From Methanothrix sp. (GTDB taxonomy: Archaea; Halobacteriota; Methanosarcinia; Methanotrichales; Methanotrichaceae): a stretch of 14,868 nucleotides of DNA. This document shows, one piece after another, positions 1 through 8,207 of this stretch. The stretch lies in the NCBI GenBank assembly GCA_028679775.1, contig JAJRAX010000259.1, positions 1 through 14,868 on the forward strand, read 5' to 3'. Position numbers and translations under genes: made by a program. Under the pieces are notes generated by a model that saw only the letters and a program-made list of their open reading frames with translations, was not told the DNA's origin and ran no database searches. How positions within the stretch are numbered: position 1 is the first letter of the stretch; each line of letters starts with the position of its first letter.

Positions 1-685
1 CCTTCCTGGCCTCTTCCCAGATCTCATCGGCGCGGGGAGTCTTGTAGGGCACGGCGCTGCCCTGGTAGCTTGGCCCCTCACAAGAGAAGTCGATCAGCTG
101 GCGGTTGATTGTCAGCGGCAGGAAGCCCTCCTGGCCAACTATGAAGCTGGCTGAGAGATGCAGGCCCTCGCGGTAGCGCGTGACTATCTCTCCTGGGCCG
201 GCTCTTGCAAAAGAGGTGATTCGGACTCCCTCAGAGCCGCAGCCTGTTCGCGGCTTGATCACATAGCGGTGGCAGCCAGTCTCGACTGGATCAGGTTTTT
301 TTACGATCTCGGCCACGGGGATGCCCGCCTTCTCCAGGATCTCAGTGCAAAGGAGTTTGTCTGCCGCATGAAGCGCTGCATCGGGGCTGCTGCCAAGGTT
401 TGTCATGCTCTTTTCCAAGGTCTCCAGAAGATGCGGCTGCATGTAATCCGGGGCTATCAAGAGGCCGGCGTCGGCGTTGCTCGTGAGAACGCTCTCAAAG
501 TTCTCCTCTCCTCGGATTGCAATGGGCCGGCCTCCTCTCACCGTGTGCCCGGACGTTGGGTAGAGCACCTCGTGCCCGCATCTGGCAAAGCTTCCGACGA
601 GCGTGGCCAGCATGGCCCGGCCCTCCAGCTCACATGTCCCGCCTATGGCAGCAGCCGAGGCATATTCTGCAACAAGGATCTTCAT
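1..685 (-). CDS. mfnD: ATP-grasp ligase, MfnD-like (tyramine--L-glutamate ligase), 3' end outside window
   Basis: Reading the reverse strand from the ATG at 683-685 gives an open frame of 228 codons to the window edge. It begins MKILVAEYASAAAIGGT, the start typical of the COG1821 ATP-grasp family. Further on come the family's 'aDKllcteILekaGIPvaei' block at about residues 108-125 and the nucleotide-binding strand RYVIKPRTGCGSEGV at about 140-154. In methanogens this family includes MfnD, which joins glutamate to tyramine during methanofuran synthesis in the cytoplasm. The known family length is near 290-300 residues, so roughly the last quarter is missing here. The gene is divergent from pscS and shares its 128-bp intergenic region. 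The ATP-grasp call is firm; the MfnD assignment rests on my memory of the family start and the methanogen context, so another COG1821 ligase remains possible. Confidence 0.75.
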   Translation of the reverse strand, partial: MKILVAEYASAAAIGGTCELEGRAMLATLVGSFARCGHEVLYPTSGHTVRGGRPIAIRGEENFESVLTSNADAGLLIAPDYMQPHLLETLEKSMTNLGSSPDAALHAADKLLCTEILEKAGIPVAEIVKKPDPVETGCHRYVIKPRTGCGSEGVRITSFARAGPGEIVTRYREGLHLSASFIVGQEGFLPLTINRQLIDFSCEGPSYQGSAVPYKTPRADEIWEEARK

Positions 686-713
686 GGCAATTCCGGCAGT
701 ATTGCTCTGCAGA

Positions 714-740
714 TGTATTTAATCCTAAGCTTTATATCCA
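714..740. promoter_or_regulatory. Divergent promoter region between mfnD and pscS
   Basis: An AT-rich block holds TTTATATC on the plus strand (731-738), which reads GGATATAAA on the minus strand, so the same box can serve either direction. For pscS the transcript would start near 760 and leave a leader of about 50 bases. For mfnD it would start near 705 and leave about 20. A second minus-strand candidate, GATTAAATAC, lies at 714-723. The assignment is by position and base composition only. Confidence 0.5.
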
Positions 741-813
741 TAACACTCGTTAACTCCTCTATTCACAATCGTGAACCTGGCGATAATGCCGGTCTGTTCG
801 GAGGCTGCAACAG

Positions 814-2187
814 GTGAACACATCAAAAAAGAGCATACAGATTCAAAAGACATACGAAGCCCTCTTCGCCCTGGAGGATGTACGGGAGATCTTCAGGCAA
901 TCGCTTCCTTCTGGCTTTAACGAAGCAGAGCAGGAACAATTCGATGGTGCCATAGCCAGGGTTAAAGGCATACTGACTGATCTGGAGGCTGGGTCCGGAA
1001 AGCCGGCCTGCACGAGAGTAGGAAAGCTGGAGGCCAGAACCCGCGAGGAGGAGTTCATAAACATCCATCCTATTCAGGCAGCCGGAAGGCTTACTCCTGA
1101 AGCCAGAAAGGCCCTGATCTCCTACGGTGACGGCTACTCCACCTGCGACAACTGCCGAAAGCCATTCAGGCTGGACAAGATTAGCAAACCTCCTGTTGAA
1201 GAGTTCCATCAGGATCTGGCCCGTTTTTTGAATATGGATCAGGCCAGGGTGGTTCCCGGGGCCCGCCGTGGATTTCAGGCAGTTGCCCAGTCTCTTCTGG
1301 AGGAGGGGGATCATGTTGTTGTTTCCTCTCTCGCTCACTACACCGAATTCCTTGCAGTAGAGGTGGCGGGAGGCGTTGTCCGCGAGGCAGCCCTTAACGA
1401 CGAAAATGTTGTCACAGCCGAGGCCGTGGCCGAGAAGATCGAAGCATCCCTTAAGGAGTCGGGACGGTTGCCCCGGCTGATCATGATCGACCACTTCGAT
1501 TACCAGTTTGCCAATGAGCATGATGTAGTGGGAATTGGCCGGGTTGCCCGCGAGTACGATATCCCCTTCCTCTACAATGGTGCCTACACTGTGGGCATAA
1601 AGCCGGTGGACGGAAAACAAATTGGCGCGGACTTCATAGTCGGGTCAGGGCACAAGAGCATGGCTTCTGCGGCTCCCTCCGGCGTGCTTGCCACGACTGA
1701 CGAGTGGGCGCCCAAGATATTTCGAACCACCGAGATGGTGGGAGACCTGACTGGCAGGAAGTTCGGCATAAAGGAGGTGGAGAACATGGGCTGCACCCTC
1801 ATGGGAGGAACGCTGCTCACCATGATCGCCTCCTTCCCGCGGGTGCGGGAGAGGACTGAAAATTGGGATGAGGAGGTCAGAAAATCCAATTACTTCCTAG
1901 AGCAGTTCCTGAGGGTCTCGGGCTCCAGGGTTCTGAGCGAGTGGCCGAGAAAGCACACTCTGACCAAAGTGGACACCACAAACAGCTTCGATGTTGTTGC
2001 CAGGACTCACAAGAGGCGCGGCTTCTTCTTCTCAGATGAGCTGAAAGCCAGGGGAATCGCAGGTGAGTTTGCCGGGGCCACACGCACCTGGAAGCTGAAC
2101 ACATACGGCCTCACCTGGGAGCAGATCAAGTATGCAGCCGACAGCATCCTGGAGATCGCCGAGAAATATGGTCTGGGCATAAATTAA
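814..2187 (+). CDS. pscS: O-phosphoseryl-tRNA(Cys):Cys-tRNA synthase (SepCysS) with N-terminal extension
   Basis: This PLP enzyme converts phosphoseryl-tRNA(Cys), made by SepRS, to Cys-tRNA(Cys), the tRNA-dependent cysteine route of methanogens. The product has 457 residues. The likely PLP lysine is Lys281 in GSGHKSMAS. The three cysteines known to be essential in the family are present: Cys111 and Cys114 (TCDNCRKPF) and Cys327 (MGCTLMGG). Their spacing is close to that of the Archaeoglobus enzyme, but shifted by about 72 residues, so there is an added N-terminal region. That region (about residues 1-72) looks helical and charged and may correspond to the SepCysE scaffold of the Sep-tRNA complex. 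The start is GTG at 814, preceded by GGAGG at 800-804 with nine bases of spacing. The metY remnant begins 26 bp downstream and metX follows, forming a sulfur amino acid block. Confidence 0.93.
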   Translation: MNTSKKSIQIQKTYEALFALEDVREIFRQSLPSGFNEAEQEQFDGAIARVKGILTDLEAGSGKPACTRVGKLEARTREEEFINIHPIQAAGRLTPEARKALISYGDGYSTCDNCRKPFRLDKISKPPVEEFHQDLARFLNMDQARVVPGARRGFQAVAQSLLEEGDHVVVSSLAHYTEFLAVEVAGGVVREAALNDENVVTAEAVAEKIEASLKESGRLPRLIMIDHFDYQFANEHDVVGIGRVAREYDIPFLYNGAYTVGIKPVDGKQIGADFIVGSGHKSMASAAPSGVLATTDEWAPKIFRTTEMVGDLTGRKFGIKEVENMGCTLMGGTLLTMIASFPRVRERTENWDEEVRKSNYFLEQFLRVSGSRVLSEWPRKHTLTKVDTTNSFDVVARTHKRRGFFFSDELKARGIAGEFAGATRTWKLNTYGLTWEQIKYAADSILEIAEKYGLGIN

Positions 2188-2213
2188 TTAGATGCTTCCG
2201 GAGATTTCAACGC

Positions 2214-2687
2214 ATGCAAGATCTAGTTGATCAAATGACGGTCGAGCAAAAATGCCGTTCGCATGGGATGGAAAAGCCCTCCAAAAATGCCCTGGCTGTG
2301 GCAGAGCACCTTCGGGGCCATCCGTCAGTTGCCTGGGTGAACTATCCCGGCCTTGCAGATCGCCCCAGTCACGAGACTGCCAGGCGATACCTCTCTGGCG
2401 GATACGGAGCAATACTGGGCTTCGGCATCAAGGGAGGCCTGTCAGCCGGCAAAAAGTCCATCGAGTCTGTGCGGCTCTTCTCTCATCTGGCAAACATTGG
2501 AGACTGCAAGAGCCTGGTGATCCATCCAGCTTCGACCACCCATCAGCAATTAGCGGCATCTGAGCAGTCGGCAACCGGAGTGACTGCCGACTTCATCCGT
2601 CTCTCTATCGGCATCGAAGATCCTGAAGACATTATAGCCGATCTGGATCAGGCCCCAGACAGAGCCGCACCAAGGACGGTGGCATGA
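2214..2687 (+). pseudogene. metY: Truncated O-acetylhomoserine sulfhydrylase (metY C-terminal remnant)
   Basis: From about residue 19 the reading matches the C-terminal third of the Cys/Met-metabolism PLP family of the MetY type: [50 protein letters not shown], and [17 protein letters not shown] near the end. A full MetY has about 420-430 residues. Here about 140 remain, and the whole PLP-binding N-terminal part, including the Schiff-base lysine, is absent. The first 18 residues are not family-like. Only 26 bp separate the frame from the pscS stop, so the missing part is not nearby. MetY normally makes homocysteine from O-acetylhomoserine, the product of the next gene, metX, whose start lies one base after this stop. 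The frame has stayed open, so a short product or a recent deletion are both possible. As an enzyme it cannot work alone. Confidence 0.8.
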
Positions 2688-2688
2688 G

Positions 2689-4170
2689 GTGAAACGGGAG
2701 TCGGCGGGACTGGTTCAGACCCAGCACTACAGTATTCCAGATGAGGTTGTCCTGGAGCACGGCGAGAGTCTTTTCGAAATTACTGTGGCCTACGAGAGCT
2801 ATGGACTGCTTAATGCCGAGAAGAGCAATGCAGTCTTGGTCTGCCATGCTCTCTCCGGCGACGCCCATGCGGCAGGCTGGATCAAGGGCGAGGAGAAGCC
2901 TGGCTGGTGGGATATAATCATCGGGCCAGGCAAAGCCCTGGACACGGACAAGTACTTTGTGATCTGCTCTAACGTTCTAGGTGGCTGCAAGGGCAGCACC
3001 GGTCCATCCTCCAGCAACCCTTTGACCGGCCGGCCATATGGTCTCGATTTTCCTTTTATCACCGTCAAGGACATGGTCCGCATCCAGAGAAAGCTCGTCC
3101 TGCATCTGGGGATAGACCGGCTCTTTGCGGTGGTGGGTGGCTCCTTTGGAGGCATGCAGGTCTTGGAGTGGGCGGTCTCCTATCCGGATATGGTTCGCCT
3201 GGCTGTTCCCATCGCCACCAGCGCCCGCTCGTCCCCGCAGCAGATAGCCTTCAACGAGGTTGCCAGAAGGGCCATTACCTCTGACCCGGACTGGCAGGAG
3301 GGCAACTACTACGACTGCAGCCCGCCTGGTAGGGGGCTTTCGCTGGCCAGGATGATTGGGCACATCACCTACCTGTCTGACGAGTCCATGCACCAGAAGT
3401 TCGGAAGAAGGCTGCAGGACAAGAGCGAGTACGGCTTCAGTCTCGACTCCATGGATTTTCAGGTGGAGAGTTATCTTCGCTATCATGGTGATGCATTCGT
3501 CAAGCGGTTTGATGCCAACTCCTATCTCTACATCACCAAGGCCATAGACTACTTCGACCTGACTCGGGAGGGCGAGATCTCTTTAGCAGAGGCGTTCTCT
3601 GGCGTCAAGGCCAAGTTCTTGGTCATCTCCATAAGCTCTGACTGGCTCTTTCCTGCATATCAGTCAAAGGAGATCGTGGACGCTCTGATTGCCAACGATT
3701 CGGATGTGCGGTACTGCGAGATCAAATCCAACTACGGCCATGACGCCTTTCTCCTGGAGTCCGGGCAGATGAACTACCTAATCGGCAACTTCCTGGCTCG
3801 TACAACGGTGGGGGACGTCATGATCAAGGATGTTGTGACAGTCCGCCAGGGAGCGAGCGTTGAGGATGCGGCCACTGTCATGATGAAGGAAGGCGTAACC
3901 CATCTGCCGGTCCTCTCAGCAGATGGTAGGCTGGAGGGAATAGTCACTGCCTGGGATGTCTCTCGGGCGGTGGCACTGAAGCTCTCTGACCTTGAGGAGA
4001 TCATGACCCGCCAGGTTGTGACTGCAGAGGTCGTCGAGCCGATTGAGCGGGCGGCGAAGAGGATGAATGAGCACAATATCTCAGCTCTGCCTGTGATCGA
4101 CGACTCCTGTAGGGTGATAGGCATGATCACCAGCGATGGAGTGAGCCGGCTGGTTGGGTTCTGCAAGTAA
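2689..4170 (+). CDS. metX: Homoserine O-acetyltransferase with C-terminal tandem CBS domains
   Basis: An alpha/beta-hydrolase acyltransferase that acetylates homoserine with acetyl-CoA, the first committed step to methionine. Visible landmarks are [16 protein letters not shown], the nucleophile elbow VGGSFGGMQ with Ser152, Asp318 in SSDWLFP and His351 in NYGHDAF, which form the Ser-Asp-His triad. Residues from about 374 to 493 hold two CBS motifs: [12 protein letters not shown]...[16 protein letters not shown], then [12 protein letters not shown]...[19 protein letters not shown] pairs bind adenosyl ligands, so control by ATP or S-adenosylmethionine is a plausible inference. Plain MetX is about 370 residues, so this is the fused form that I recall from other methanogens. 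The start is GTG at 2689 with GGTGG at 2677-2681 upstream. It follows the metY remnant by one base. Confidence 0.94.
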   Translation: MKRESAGLVQTQHYSIPDEVVLEHGESLFEITVAYESYGLLNAEKSNAVLVCHALSGDAHAAGWIKGEEKPGWWDIIIGPGKALDTDKYFVICSNVLGGCKGSTGPSSSNPLTGRPYGLDFPFITVKDMVRIQRKLVLHLGIDRLFAVVGGSFGGMQVLEWAVSYPDMVRLAVPIATSARSSPQQIAFNEVARRAITSDPDWQEGNYYDCSPPGRGLSLARMIGHITYLSDESMHQKFGRRLQDKSEYGFSLDSMDFQVESYLRYHGDAFVKRFDANSYLYITKAIDYFDLTREGEISLAEAFSGVKAKFLVISISSDWLFPAYQSKEIVDALIANDSDVRYCEIKSNYGHDAFLLESGQMNYLIGNFLARTTVGDVMIKDVVTVRQGASVEDAATVMMKEGVTHLPVLSADGRLEGIVTAWDVSRAVALKLSDLEEIMTRQVVTAEVVEPIERAAKRMNEHNISALPVIDDSCRVIGMITSDGVSRLVGFCK

Positions 4171-4283
4171 AGGGTGCCGGCCTGAGACGGGGCGGCAGAG
4201 CCTAAAGCAGCAGAGAGGGACGCATCCTTGGATAACGTCTGTCTTGATGCCGTCTTGCCAACCATCCAATCCGAATAGATCAA
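4171..4283. other. Convergent intergenic spacer
   Basis: The spacer between the ends of metX (+) and the SDR gene (-). It is GC-rich, and I see no clear hairpin plus T-run, no tRNA and no small reading frame with its own SD. Confidence 0.5.
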
Positions 4284-5057
4284 TCAGCCCTTCAGGAGAT
4301 ATCCTCCGTCCACCGGGAGGGCCACTCCTGTGATGAAGCTGGCCTCTTCAGAGAGCAAAAATAGAATGGCCTTTGAGATCTCTTCCGGCCTTCCCAGGCG
4401 TTTCATGGCATGTGCGCTGACGAGGGCCTCGAACTTATCTTTGCCCATCTTCTCAAAGAGGGGTGCAGTAAGCTCAGTTTTAACATACCCAGGGCAGACG
4501 GCGTTCACCCGGATATTTCTCTCAGCATAATCGATGGCCATGGACTGCGTGAGGCCAATCAGGCCAAATTTGCTGGCGTTGTATGATGTTCGGGTTGTAA
4601 ACGCATTCAGTCCGCCTACTGAAGAGATATTAACTATGCTTCCTTCACCCCTGTCCAGCATCTGCCCGACTGCTGCCTTGGAGCAGTTGAAGGCGCCTGT
4701 CAGGTTGACCTCCAGTGTATCTCTCCAGTCCTTAATCTCCGTATGAGTGGCATCGTTTCTTGAGGGATTGATTGCGGCATTGTTGACAAGTCCGTAGATC
4801 TTGCCTGAAGTGTCTTCAATGGATTTGAATGTGAGAGCCACCTGGTCTTCTTGGGATATGTCGCATTGGTGAACAAATGCCTTGCTGCCGCCACCTATTG
4901 CTTCTCTGGCAGCCGTCAGCTTTTTTGCATTCCTCCCGATAATGTGGACGAAAGCCCCATCTCTATGAAGGTCTTTGGCGGTCTGCAAACCAATTCCAGA
5001 GCCTCCTCCTGTCACAACAATCGTTTTGTCTTCGAAGCGACCATAAGTTCGAGGCAT
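4284..5057 (-). CDS. SDR-family NAD(P)-dependent oxidoreductase
   Basis: A classical short-chain dehydrogenase of 257 residues. The cofactor motif TGGGSGIG lies at residues 16-23, NNAAIN at 92-97, Asn118 in EVNLTGAF, and the catalytic Ser146, Tyr159 and Lys163 (SYNASK). The C-terminus carries VCPGYVKTEL and ends VALPVDGGYLLKG, as in FabG-like enzymes. The substrate cannot be read from the sequence. I chose the ATG at 5055-5057 because GGAGGAG lies nine bases upstream and gives the usual SDR length. Starts further out, at 5114 or 5075, add up to 19 residues but have no SD. The gene follows the UbiA gene on the same strand after 119 bp, so they may be cotranscribed. Alternatives include 3-oxoacyl reductase-like, polyol or sugar dehydrogenase roles. 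Confidence 0.88.
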   Translation of the reverse strand: MPRTYGRFEDKTIVVTGGGSGIGLQTAKDLHRDGAFVHIIGRNAKKLTAAREAIGGGSKAFVHQCDISQEDQVALTFKSIEDTSGKIYGLVNNAAINPSRNDATHTEIKDWRDTLEVNLTGAFNCSKAAVGQMLDRGEGSIVNISSVGGLNAFTTRTSYNASKFGLIGLTQSMAIDYAERNIRVNAVCPGYVKTELTAPLFEKMGKDKFEALVSAHAMKRLGRPEEISKAILFLLSEEASFITGVALPVDGGYLLKG

Positions 5058-5176
5058 GAGCTTGAACTCCTCCATTTCAGACTGAGATTTTAATGGTCTT
5101 CCAGACTTATTCATCTTTTCGTGTTCATCTCATCGCTACGGCGGGACTTGCAGCTTGGTTCAGGAAATTGGACTGT

Positions 5177-6100
5177 CTACGGCCCAGCTCCAATAGAAAG
5201 GCCAGCCTGCAAAAGCGTATCAGCAATTATTGCTGCAAAGAGCACTGCCCGGTAGTTGGCCGATTGGTAGAAAAGCAACTCTCCTCTCTTGGCTGTCGGA
5301 TGGCGCACGAAGTCCAGATTCTGCAGGAGCAGCCAGGCGCCAGAGATAGCCGCAACAGACATGTAGAGCCATCCCAGGTTAGAAGACAGGCCAAGGGCTA
5401 TGGAGAGGATCACACCTATGACCCAAAAGCCTGTCACCATCCTGGCTGTAGCGGGAATTCCGTAAGTCGCGGGGGTTGTAGGGATGCCTTTCTCTTTATC
5501 TCCCGCCACGTCGCGGCTCGCATCGCAGTTTGTGAAACCCCAATCGGTGATGCCGATCATGGCAGCCAGGATGATTGACGACGGATGCAGCCCCGCTCCA
5601 GATTTCAAGATTCCGGCAGGCTCGAAAGCCAGCCAGACGCCTAAAGGAACCAGTCCGAAGGACAGTCCCACGAAGACCCAGGAGAATGGCGTATTTCGCT
5701 TGGCCCAGGTTGAGTAGATGGTGATGAAAAAGGTGGCTATTGCCAGGACGATAAAGCTCTCAGGATTGAGATAGAGTGAGACCCCTGCAGCCACCAGAAA
5801 TAGAAAAAGCGACCAGAGCTGCGCATCCTTCTTGCTCAGTTGAGCCGATGGCAGGGGTCGATTGGGCATGCCGATCTTGTCCACGTCGATGTCACAGCAA
5901 TCGTTGTAGACATATGAGCTGGTGATGGCGCAGTATGCAGCAATGGCAGCTATGATGAACGGCAAGATCGGCGGCAGGGCAGCTTCCACTGTCCAGACCG
6001 CCAAGAGTGCCGCGGCTGCCGGCATGGCCAGATCCATTGCAGCCAGAGGCGGGCGCAACAGATCGATGTGCGCCTTAAATCTGGAGATGAATTGATGCAT
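5177..6100 (-). CDS. UbiA-family membrane prenyltransferase
   Basis: A polytopic membrane protein of 307 residues with about eight or nine hydrophobic segments. Both Asp-rich motifs of the UbiA superfamily are present: NDCCDIDVDK (Asn66, Asp67, Asp70, Asp74), followed by the typical NRPLPSAQLS, and DASRDVAGDKEKG (Asp193, Asp197, Asp201). These bind the Mg-diphosphate of a polyprenyl donor. The family transfers prenyl groups to aromatic or lipid acceptors. In methanogens candidate jobs are archaeal ether lipid synthesis (digeranylgeranylglyceryl phosphate synthase) or addition of the polyprenyl tail of methanophenazine in Methanosarcinales. The sequence does not decide, and the length is somewhat above the usual lipid enzyme. 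The ATG at 6098-6100 has AAGGAG five bases upstream, and the gene starts 17 bp after the pgiA stop, so the two form an operon. Confidence 0.88.
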   Translation of the reverse strand: MHQFISRFKAHIDLLRPPLAAMDLAMPAAAALLAVWTVEAALPPILPFIIAAIAAYCAITSSYVYNDCCDIDVDKIGMPNRPLPSAQLSKKDAQLWSLFLFLVAAGVSLYLNPESFIVLAIATFFITIYSTWAKRNTPFSWVFVGLSFGLVPLGVWLAFEPAGILKSGAGLHPSSIILAAMIGITDWGFTNCDASRDVAGDKEKGIPTTPATYGIPATARMVTGFWVIGVILSIALGLSSNLGWLYMSVAAISGAWLLLQNLDFVRHPTAKRGELLFYQSANYRAVLFAAIIADTLLQAGLSIGAGP

Positions 6101-6117
6101 GGGCGCTCCTTCTTAGA

Positions 6118-6837
6118 TCAGACGAGCACTTCAAAGATCTCCAGGTGCTCCTCAGGCCGGATCAGATAATCAAAAAGGCCGATCTCCCTCATCAGTGGAT
6201 ACATCTCGGACTCCTTTGTAATGCCGAGCTTTTTCAGGCTGGAGCTGTCCGGAGCATCGATTCTGCGTAGCGTTCCTGCGTGCTCGCATTTTTCGTTCTT
6301 TATCCAGCCGTCGTTGGTGAAGAAGTATGCGGCCCCCGCTCTATCACGGTAGGGCTCGTAAAGGGAAGAGAAATCCCTGCAGACGAAGTTTGACATCTTA
6401 AGGGTTTTATTGGAGCGATTAATTGTAACATGGCCGTATCCCGGCGGCACCAGAACCTTGTCTCCTGCCATGGCATAGACCACAACTACGTCGCTTTGAT
6501 CTAGGTTTTGCAGAAGATAGAGTGCTTCTCCCTCCAATACCTCGTAAAGCTCCGGGTAGGTGACGCTTCCTTCGGGGACAATGGGATGGTAGTGCCCGGC
6601 TGTCTTGATGTATTCGCATCCCAGCATGCCTGGCGGAATAATGGTGATGTCGTAGCGAAGGCCCTGCATGAGAAGCTTGTCCTTGTCAGCTCTGCTGAGG
6701 TATAGGTCGCGATACATGTAGTAAAGACCAAAGTCCTCGGTTTTAGCCAGCCAGTCTTTGTCAAAGATCACTTCCTTCATGTCAAAGAGCCTGCGAACGT
6801 CCGGGTCTTGTCTCTTGCTGCCAAATTCAAGTTGCAT
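6118..6837 (-). CDS. pgiA: Cupin-type glucose-6-phosphate isomerase with C-terminal extension
   Basis: An archaeal metal-dependent phosphoglucose isomerase that interconverts glucose-6-phosphate and fructose-6-phosphate. The cupin metal ligands are evident: His82 and His84 in AGHYHP, Glu96 in the stretch YPELYEVLEGEA, and His136 in PPGYGHVTIN. These positions nearly match the characterised Pyrococcus enzyme. That enzyme is about 190 residues; this one is 239, with roughly 50 extra residues at the C-terminus (from about residue 190, ending HLEIFEVLV). The GGTGG sequence a few bases before the ATG at 6835-6837 supports the start. A strong BRE/TATA lies upstream. It is the first gene of a likely pgiA-ubiA(-SDR) unit, although the metabolic link between sugar phosphate isomerisation and prenyl transfer is not obvious. 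Confidence 0.93.
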   Translation of the reverse strand: MQLEFGSKRQDPDVRRLFDMKEVIFDKDWLAKTEDFGLYYMYRDLYLSRADKDKLLMQGLRYDITIIPPGMLGCEYIKTAGHYHPIVPEGSVTYPELYEVLEGEALYLLQNLDQSDVVVVYAMAGDKVLVPPGYGHVTINRSNKTLKMSNFVCRDFSSLYEPYRDRAGAAYFFTNDGWIKNEKCEHAGTLRRIDAPDSSSLKKLGITKESEMYPLMREIGLFDYLIRPEEHLEIFEVLV

Positions 6838-6875
6838 CTTCAGCCCACCTAACTTTTGATTATTGAATAGGATCG

Positions 6876-6898
6876 CGTCCTATATGTCTTTTTTTTTA
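6876..6898 (-). promoter_or_regulatory. Promoter of the pgiA-ubiA unit
   Basis: On the minus strand a run of nine or more A (6889-6897) acts as a BRE-like purine tract just before ACATATAGG (6879-6887). A start about 25 bases on would fall near 6858, leaving a leader of about 20 bases that contains the GGTGG ribosome site. Confidence 0.6.
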
Positions 6899-6981
6899 TC
6901 TCGTGTTCCATGAGAATAAAAGCACAGCTAATTGCTGCGGTTCCTCGATTGGGCATGCCTCTCTAGTTGTCAGCAGTCTTT

Positions 6982-7431
6982 TTAGCAGGCCTCTGGGCTT
7001 GTGATGGTGAAATATTCTGTTAGCACCTTTCTGTAGTCCACAATCACGTCCACCTTCCAGGTTCCAGGCAGGCGGGCGACGTCGGTACCCTTGATCTTGA
7101 GGCAGCTCCAGACTGGTGCGGCCCACATTCCAGTAAATCCGTCAATGGGTGGAATGGTGCTAAACGATCGGGCGTATGTCCTTCCCTCAGGCCAGTACCA
7201 TCTCCACTCCACGCTGTGAACCGTTGAGTCTCGCCAGATGAGGACCCAAGAGGCGGCCTGTTCATCATCAGACGTAAATGTGTATGTTCTGTAAAGTGGC
7301 ATTCCGTTCGAGCTGATCTCTTTGGCTATTGTGTGCTCGGACAGCGGAACAAAGGTGGGATGGGATGCCACGCCAATTCCGCTCGTGAGCAAGACAGCCA
7401 GAAAAACTATTGCCAGGACTCTCTTAATCAT
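6982..7431 (-). CDS. Small secreted protein, unknown function
   Basis: I do not recognise this family. The product has 149 residues with a clear Sec signal peptide (MIKRVLAIVFLAVLLTSGIG, likely cleaved after VAS near residue 23). The mature part is rich in Trp, Tyr and Thr, with beta-strand-like stretches such as ASWVLIWRDSTVHSVEWRWYW and a C-terminal PGTWKVDVIVDYRKVLTEYF. The latter resembles the 'gtW.v.v..d...l....F.v' ending of extracellular beta-sandwich domains; that is an impression only. One cysteine lies in VWSCLK and one is the last residue, so a disulfide is possible. The ATG at 7429-7431 has GGGTGAG six bases upstream and its own TATA, so the gene is probably monocistronic. Confidence 0.8.
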   Translation of the reverse strand: MIKRVLAIVFLAVLLTSGIGVASHPTFVPLSEHTIAKEISSNGMPLYRTYTFTSDDEQAASWVLIWRDSTVHSVEWRWYWPEGRTYARSFSTIPPIDGFTGMWAAPVWSCLKIKGTDVARLPGTWKVDVIVDYRKVLTEYFTITSPEAC

Positions 7432-7470
7432 TGCTACTCACCCATTACTCCTTAAGTTTATTGCGACCCC

Positions 7471-7490
7471 AATAGTATAATAATTAACTG
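7471..7490 (-). promoter_or_regulatory. Promoter of the small secreted protein gene
   Basis: On the minus strand the block reads TTAATTATTATACTATT, a TATA-like stretch about 45-55 bases before the ATG at 7431. The intergenic 7432-7550 holds nothing else that I can identify. Confidence 0.5.
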
Positions 7491-7550
7491 TAGCATAAAA
7501 AGATGACGATTGGCTCATCCAGAAAATAGGACTCTTTCAGACAGGGCCAT

Positions 7551-8207
7551 TCAGACGATCTGTGTGCTTATCTTCCGTCTTCTGGCAATTTCTGCTGGAA
7601 GATCAATTATGTTAGAGGCGGCATCGATCACATTTCCGTCGCTGCTGGAGACAATGCCCTCGCAGATCTTGAGCTGATGATCCACGTCTCTCACACATCT
7701 GGCATCGCCCAGAAGGTGCCGTTCTCCCATCATGGCCCGGACAATAGATGCCAGCTCGCCACTGCGACTTATCTGTTCGTCGAGCAGGACCTCAAGGCGG
7801 CTGGGCGCTGCCTCTGCCAGCAGATCGAGGATCTCGCAGAGCGCGCGGATGGCGAATTGGCTGGATTTATACCTGCGAAAATATCCTCGCGTGTCCCTGA
7901 CGAGGCCGTCATCGCAAAGATAGACGGGAAAGCCAGCCATAAGGCTCTCAGCTGTGATTAGGGCATTGTAGCCGTCCACAAATACTGATCTTCCGCGTAC
8001 AGACTCAAGCCGCAGGGATTTGGCCATCCTCACAAGAGCCGTATCTGCAGGGACTATGTTCCTCAGGAGCACTATTCTCTGCTCTTCCGGCAGACGGTGG
8101 TGATTGCATACATAAGAAACGGCTGAGTCGCAGGGATAGCCGCGATCAGCCAGGTATCGGGCCTCCTGCGCAGCTTGCTTCAGTCTGTCTTCCGGTTCTT
8201 TTCCGAT
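7551..8207 (-). CDS. DUF434 family protein, probable non-canonical ATC start
   Basis: The reading continues upstream of the first conventional start (GTG, 8070-8072) into EDRLKQAAQEARYL, then RGYPCDSAVSYVCNHHRLPE and QRIVLLRNIVP, which looks like the conserved N-terminus of the archaeal/bacterial DUF434 family. Later parts include VRGRSVFVDGYNALITAESL and LLDEQISRSGELASIVR. No ATG, GTG or TTG occurs in frame between 8073 and the point where the family should begin. An ATC at 8205-8207 lies six bases after GGAGGT (minus strand, inside the fumarase beta gene), giving 218 residues, close to the family length. Starting at 8072 would drop about 45 conserved residues and leaves no SD. The gene overlaps the end of the fumarase beta gene and is last in the DUF166-fumarase operon. 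Function is unknown; the 'vDGYN' stretch and acidic residues hint at a nuclease-like fold, which is speculative. A sequencing error at the start codon is the main alternative. Confidence 0.75.
   Translation of the reverse strand: MGKEPEDRLKQAAQEARYLADRGYPCDSAVSYVCNHHRLPEEQRIVLLRNIVPADTALVRMAKSLRLESVRGRSVFVDGYNALITAESLMAGFPVYLCDDGLVRDTRGYFRRYKSSQFAIRALCEILDLLAEAAPSRLEVLLDEQISRSGELASIVRAMMGERHLLGDARCVRDVDHQLKICEGIVSSSDGNVIDAASNIIDLPAEIARRRKISTQIV

Noticed and set aside
158..817. Open frame of 219 codons on the plus strand
   Set aside because: Antisense to the mfnD-like ATP-grasp gene, which has a clear family signature on the other strand; this product shows no domain and no SD.
823..1620. Long minus-strand frame (265 codons) inside pscS
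   Set aside because: pscS is unmistakable on the plus strand; the antisense product has no recognisable motif.
2977..3486. Minus-strand frame within metX
   Set aside because: Arg/Val-rich translation opposite the metX catalytic core; typical of antisense frames in GC-rich coding sequence.
5058..5114. Longer N-terminus of the SDR protein from ATG 5114
   Set aside because: No SD before it, while GGAGGAG precedes the ATG at 5057 and gives the usual length.
6889..6898. T-run on the plus strand as a terminator
   Set aside because: No plus-strand gene ends there; on the minus strand it is the A-rich tract before the pgiA TATA box.
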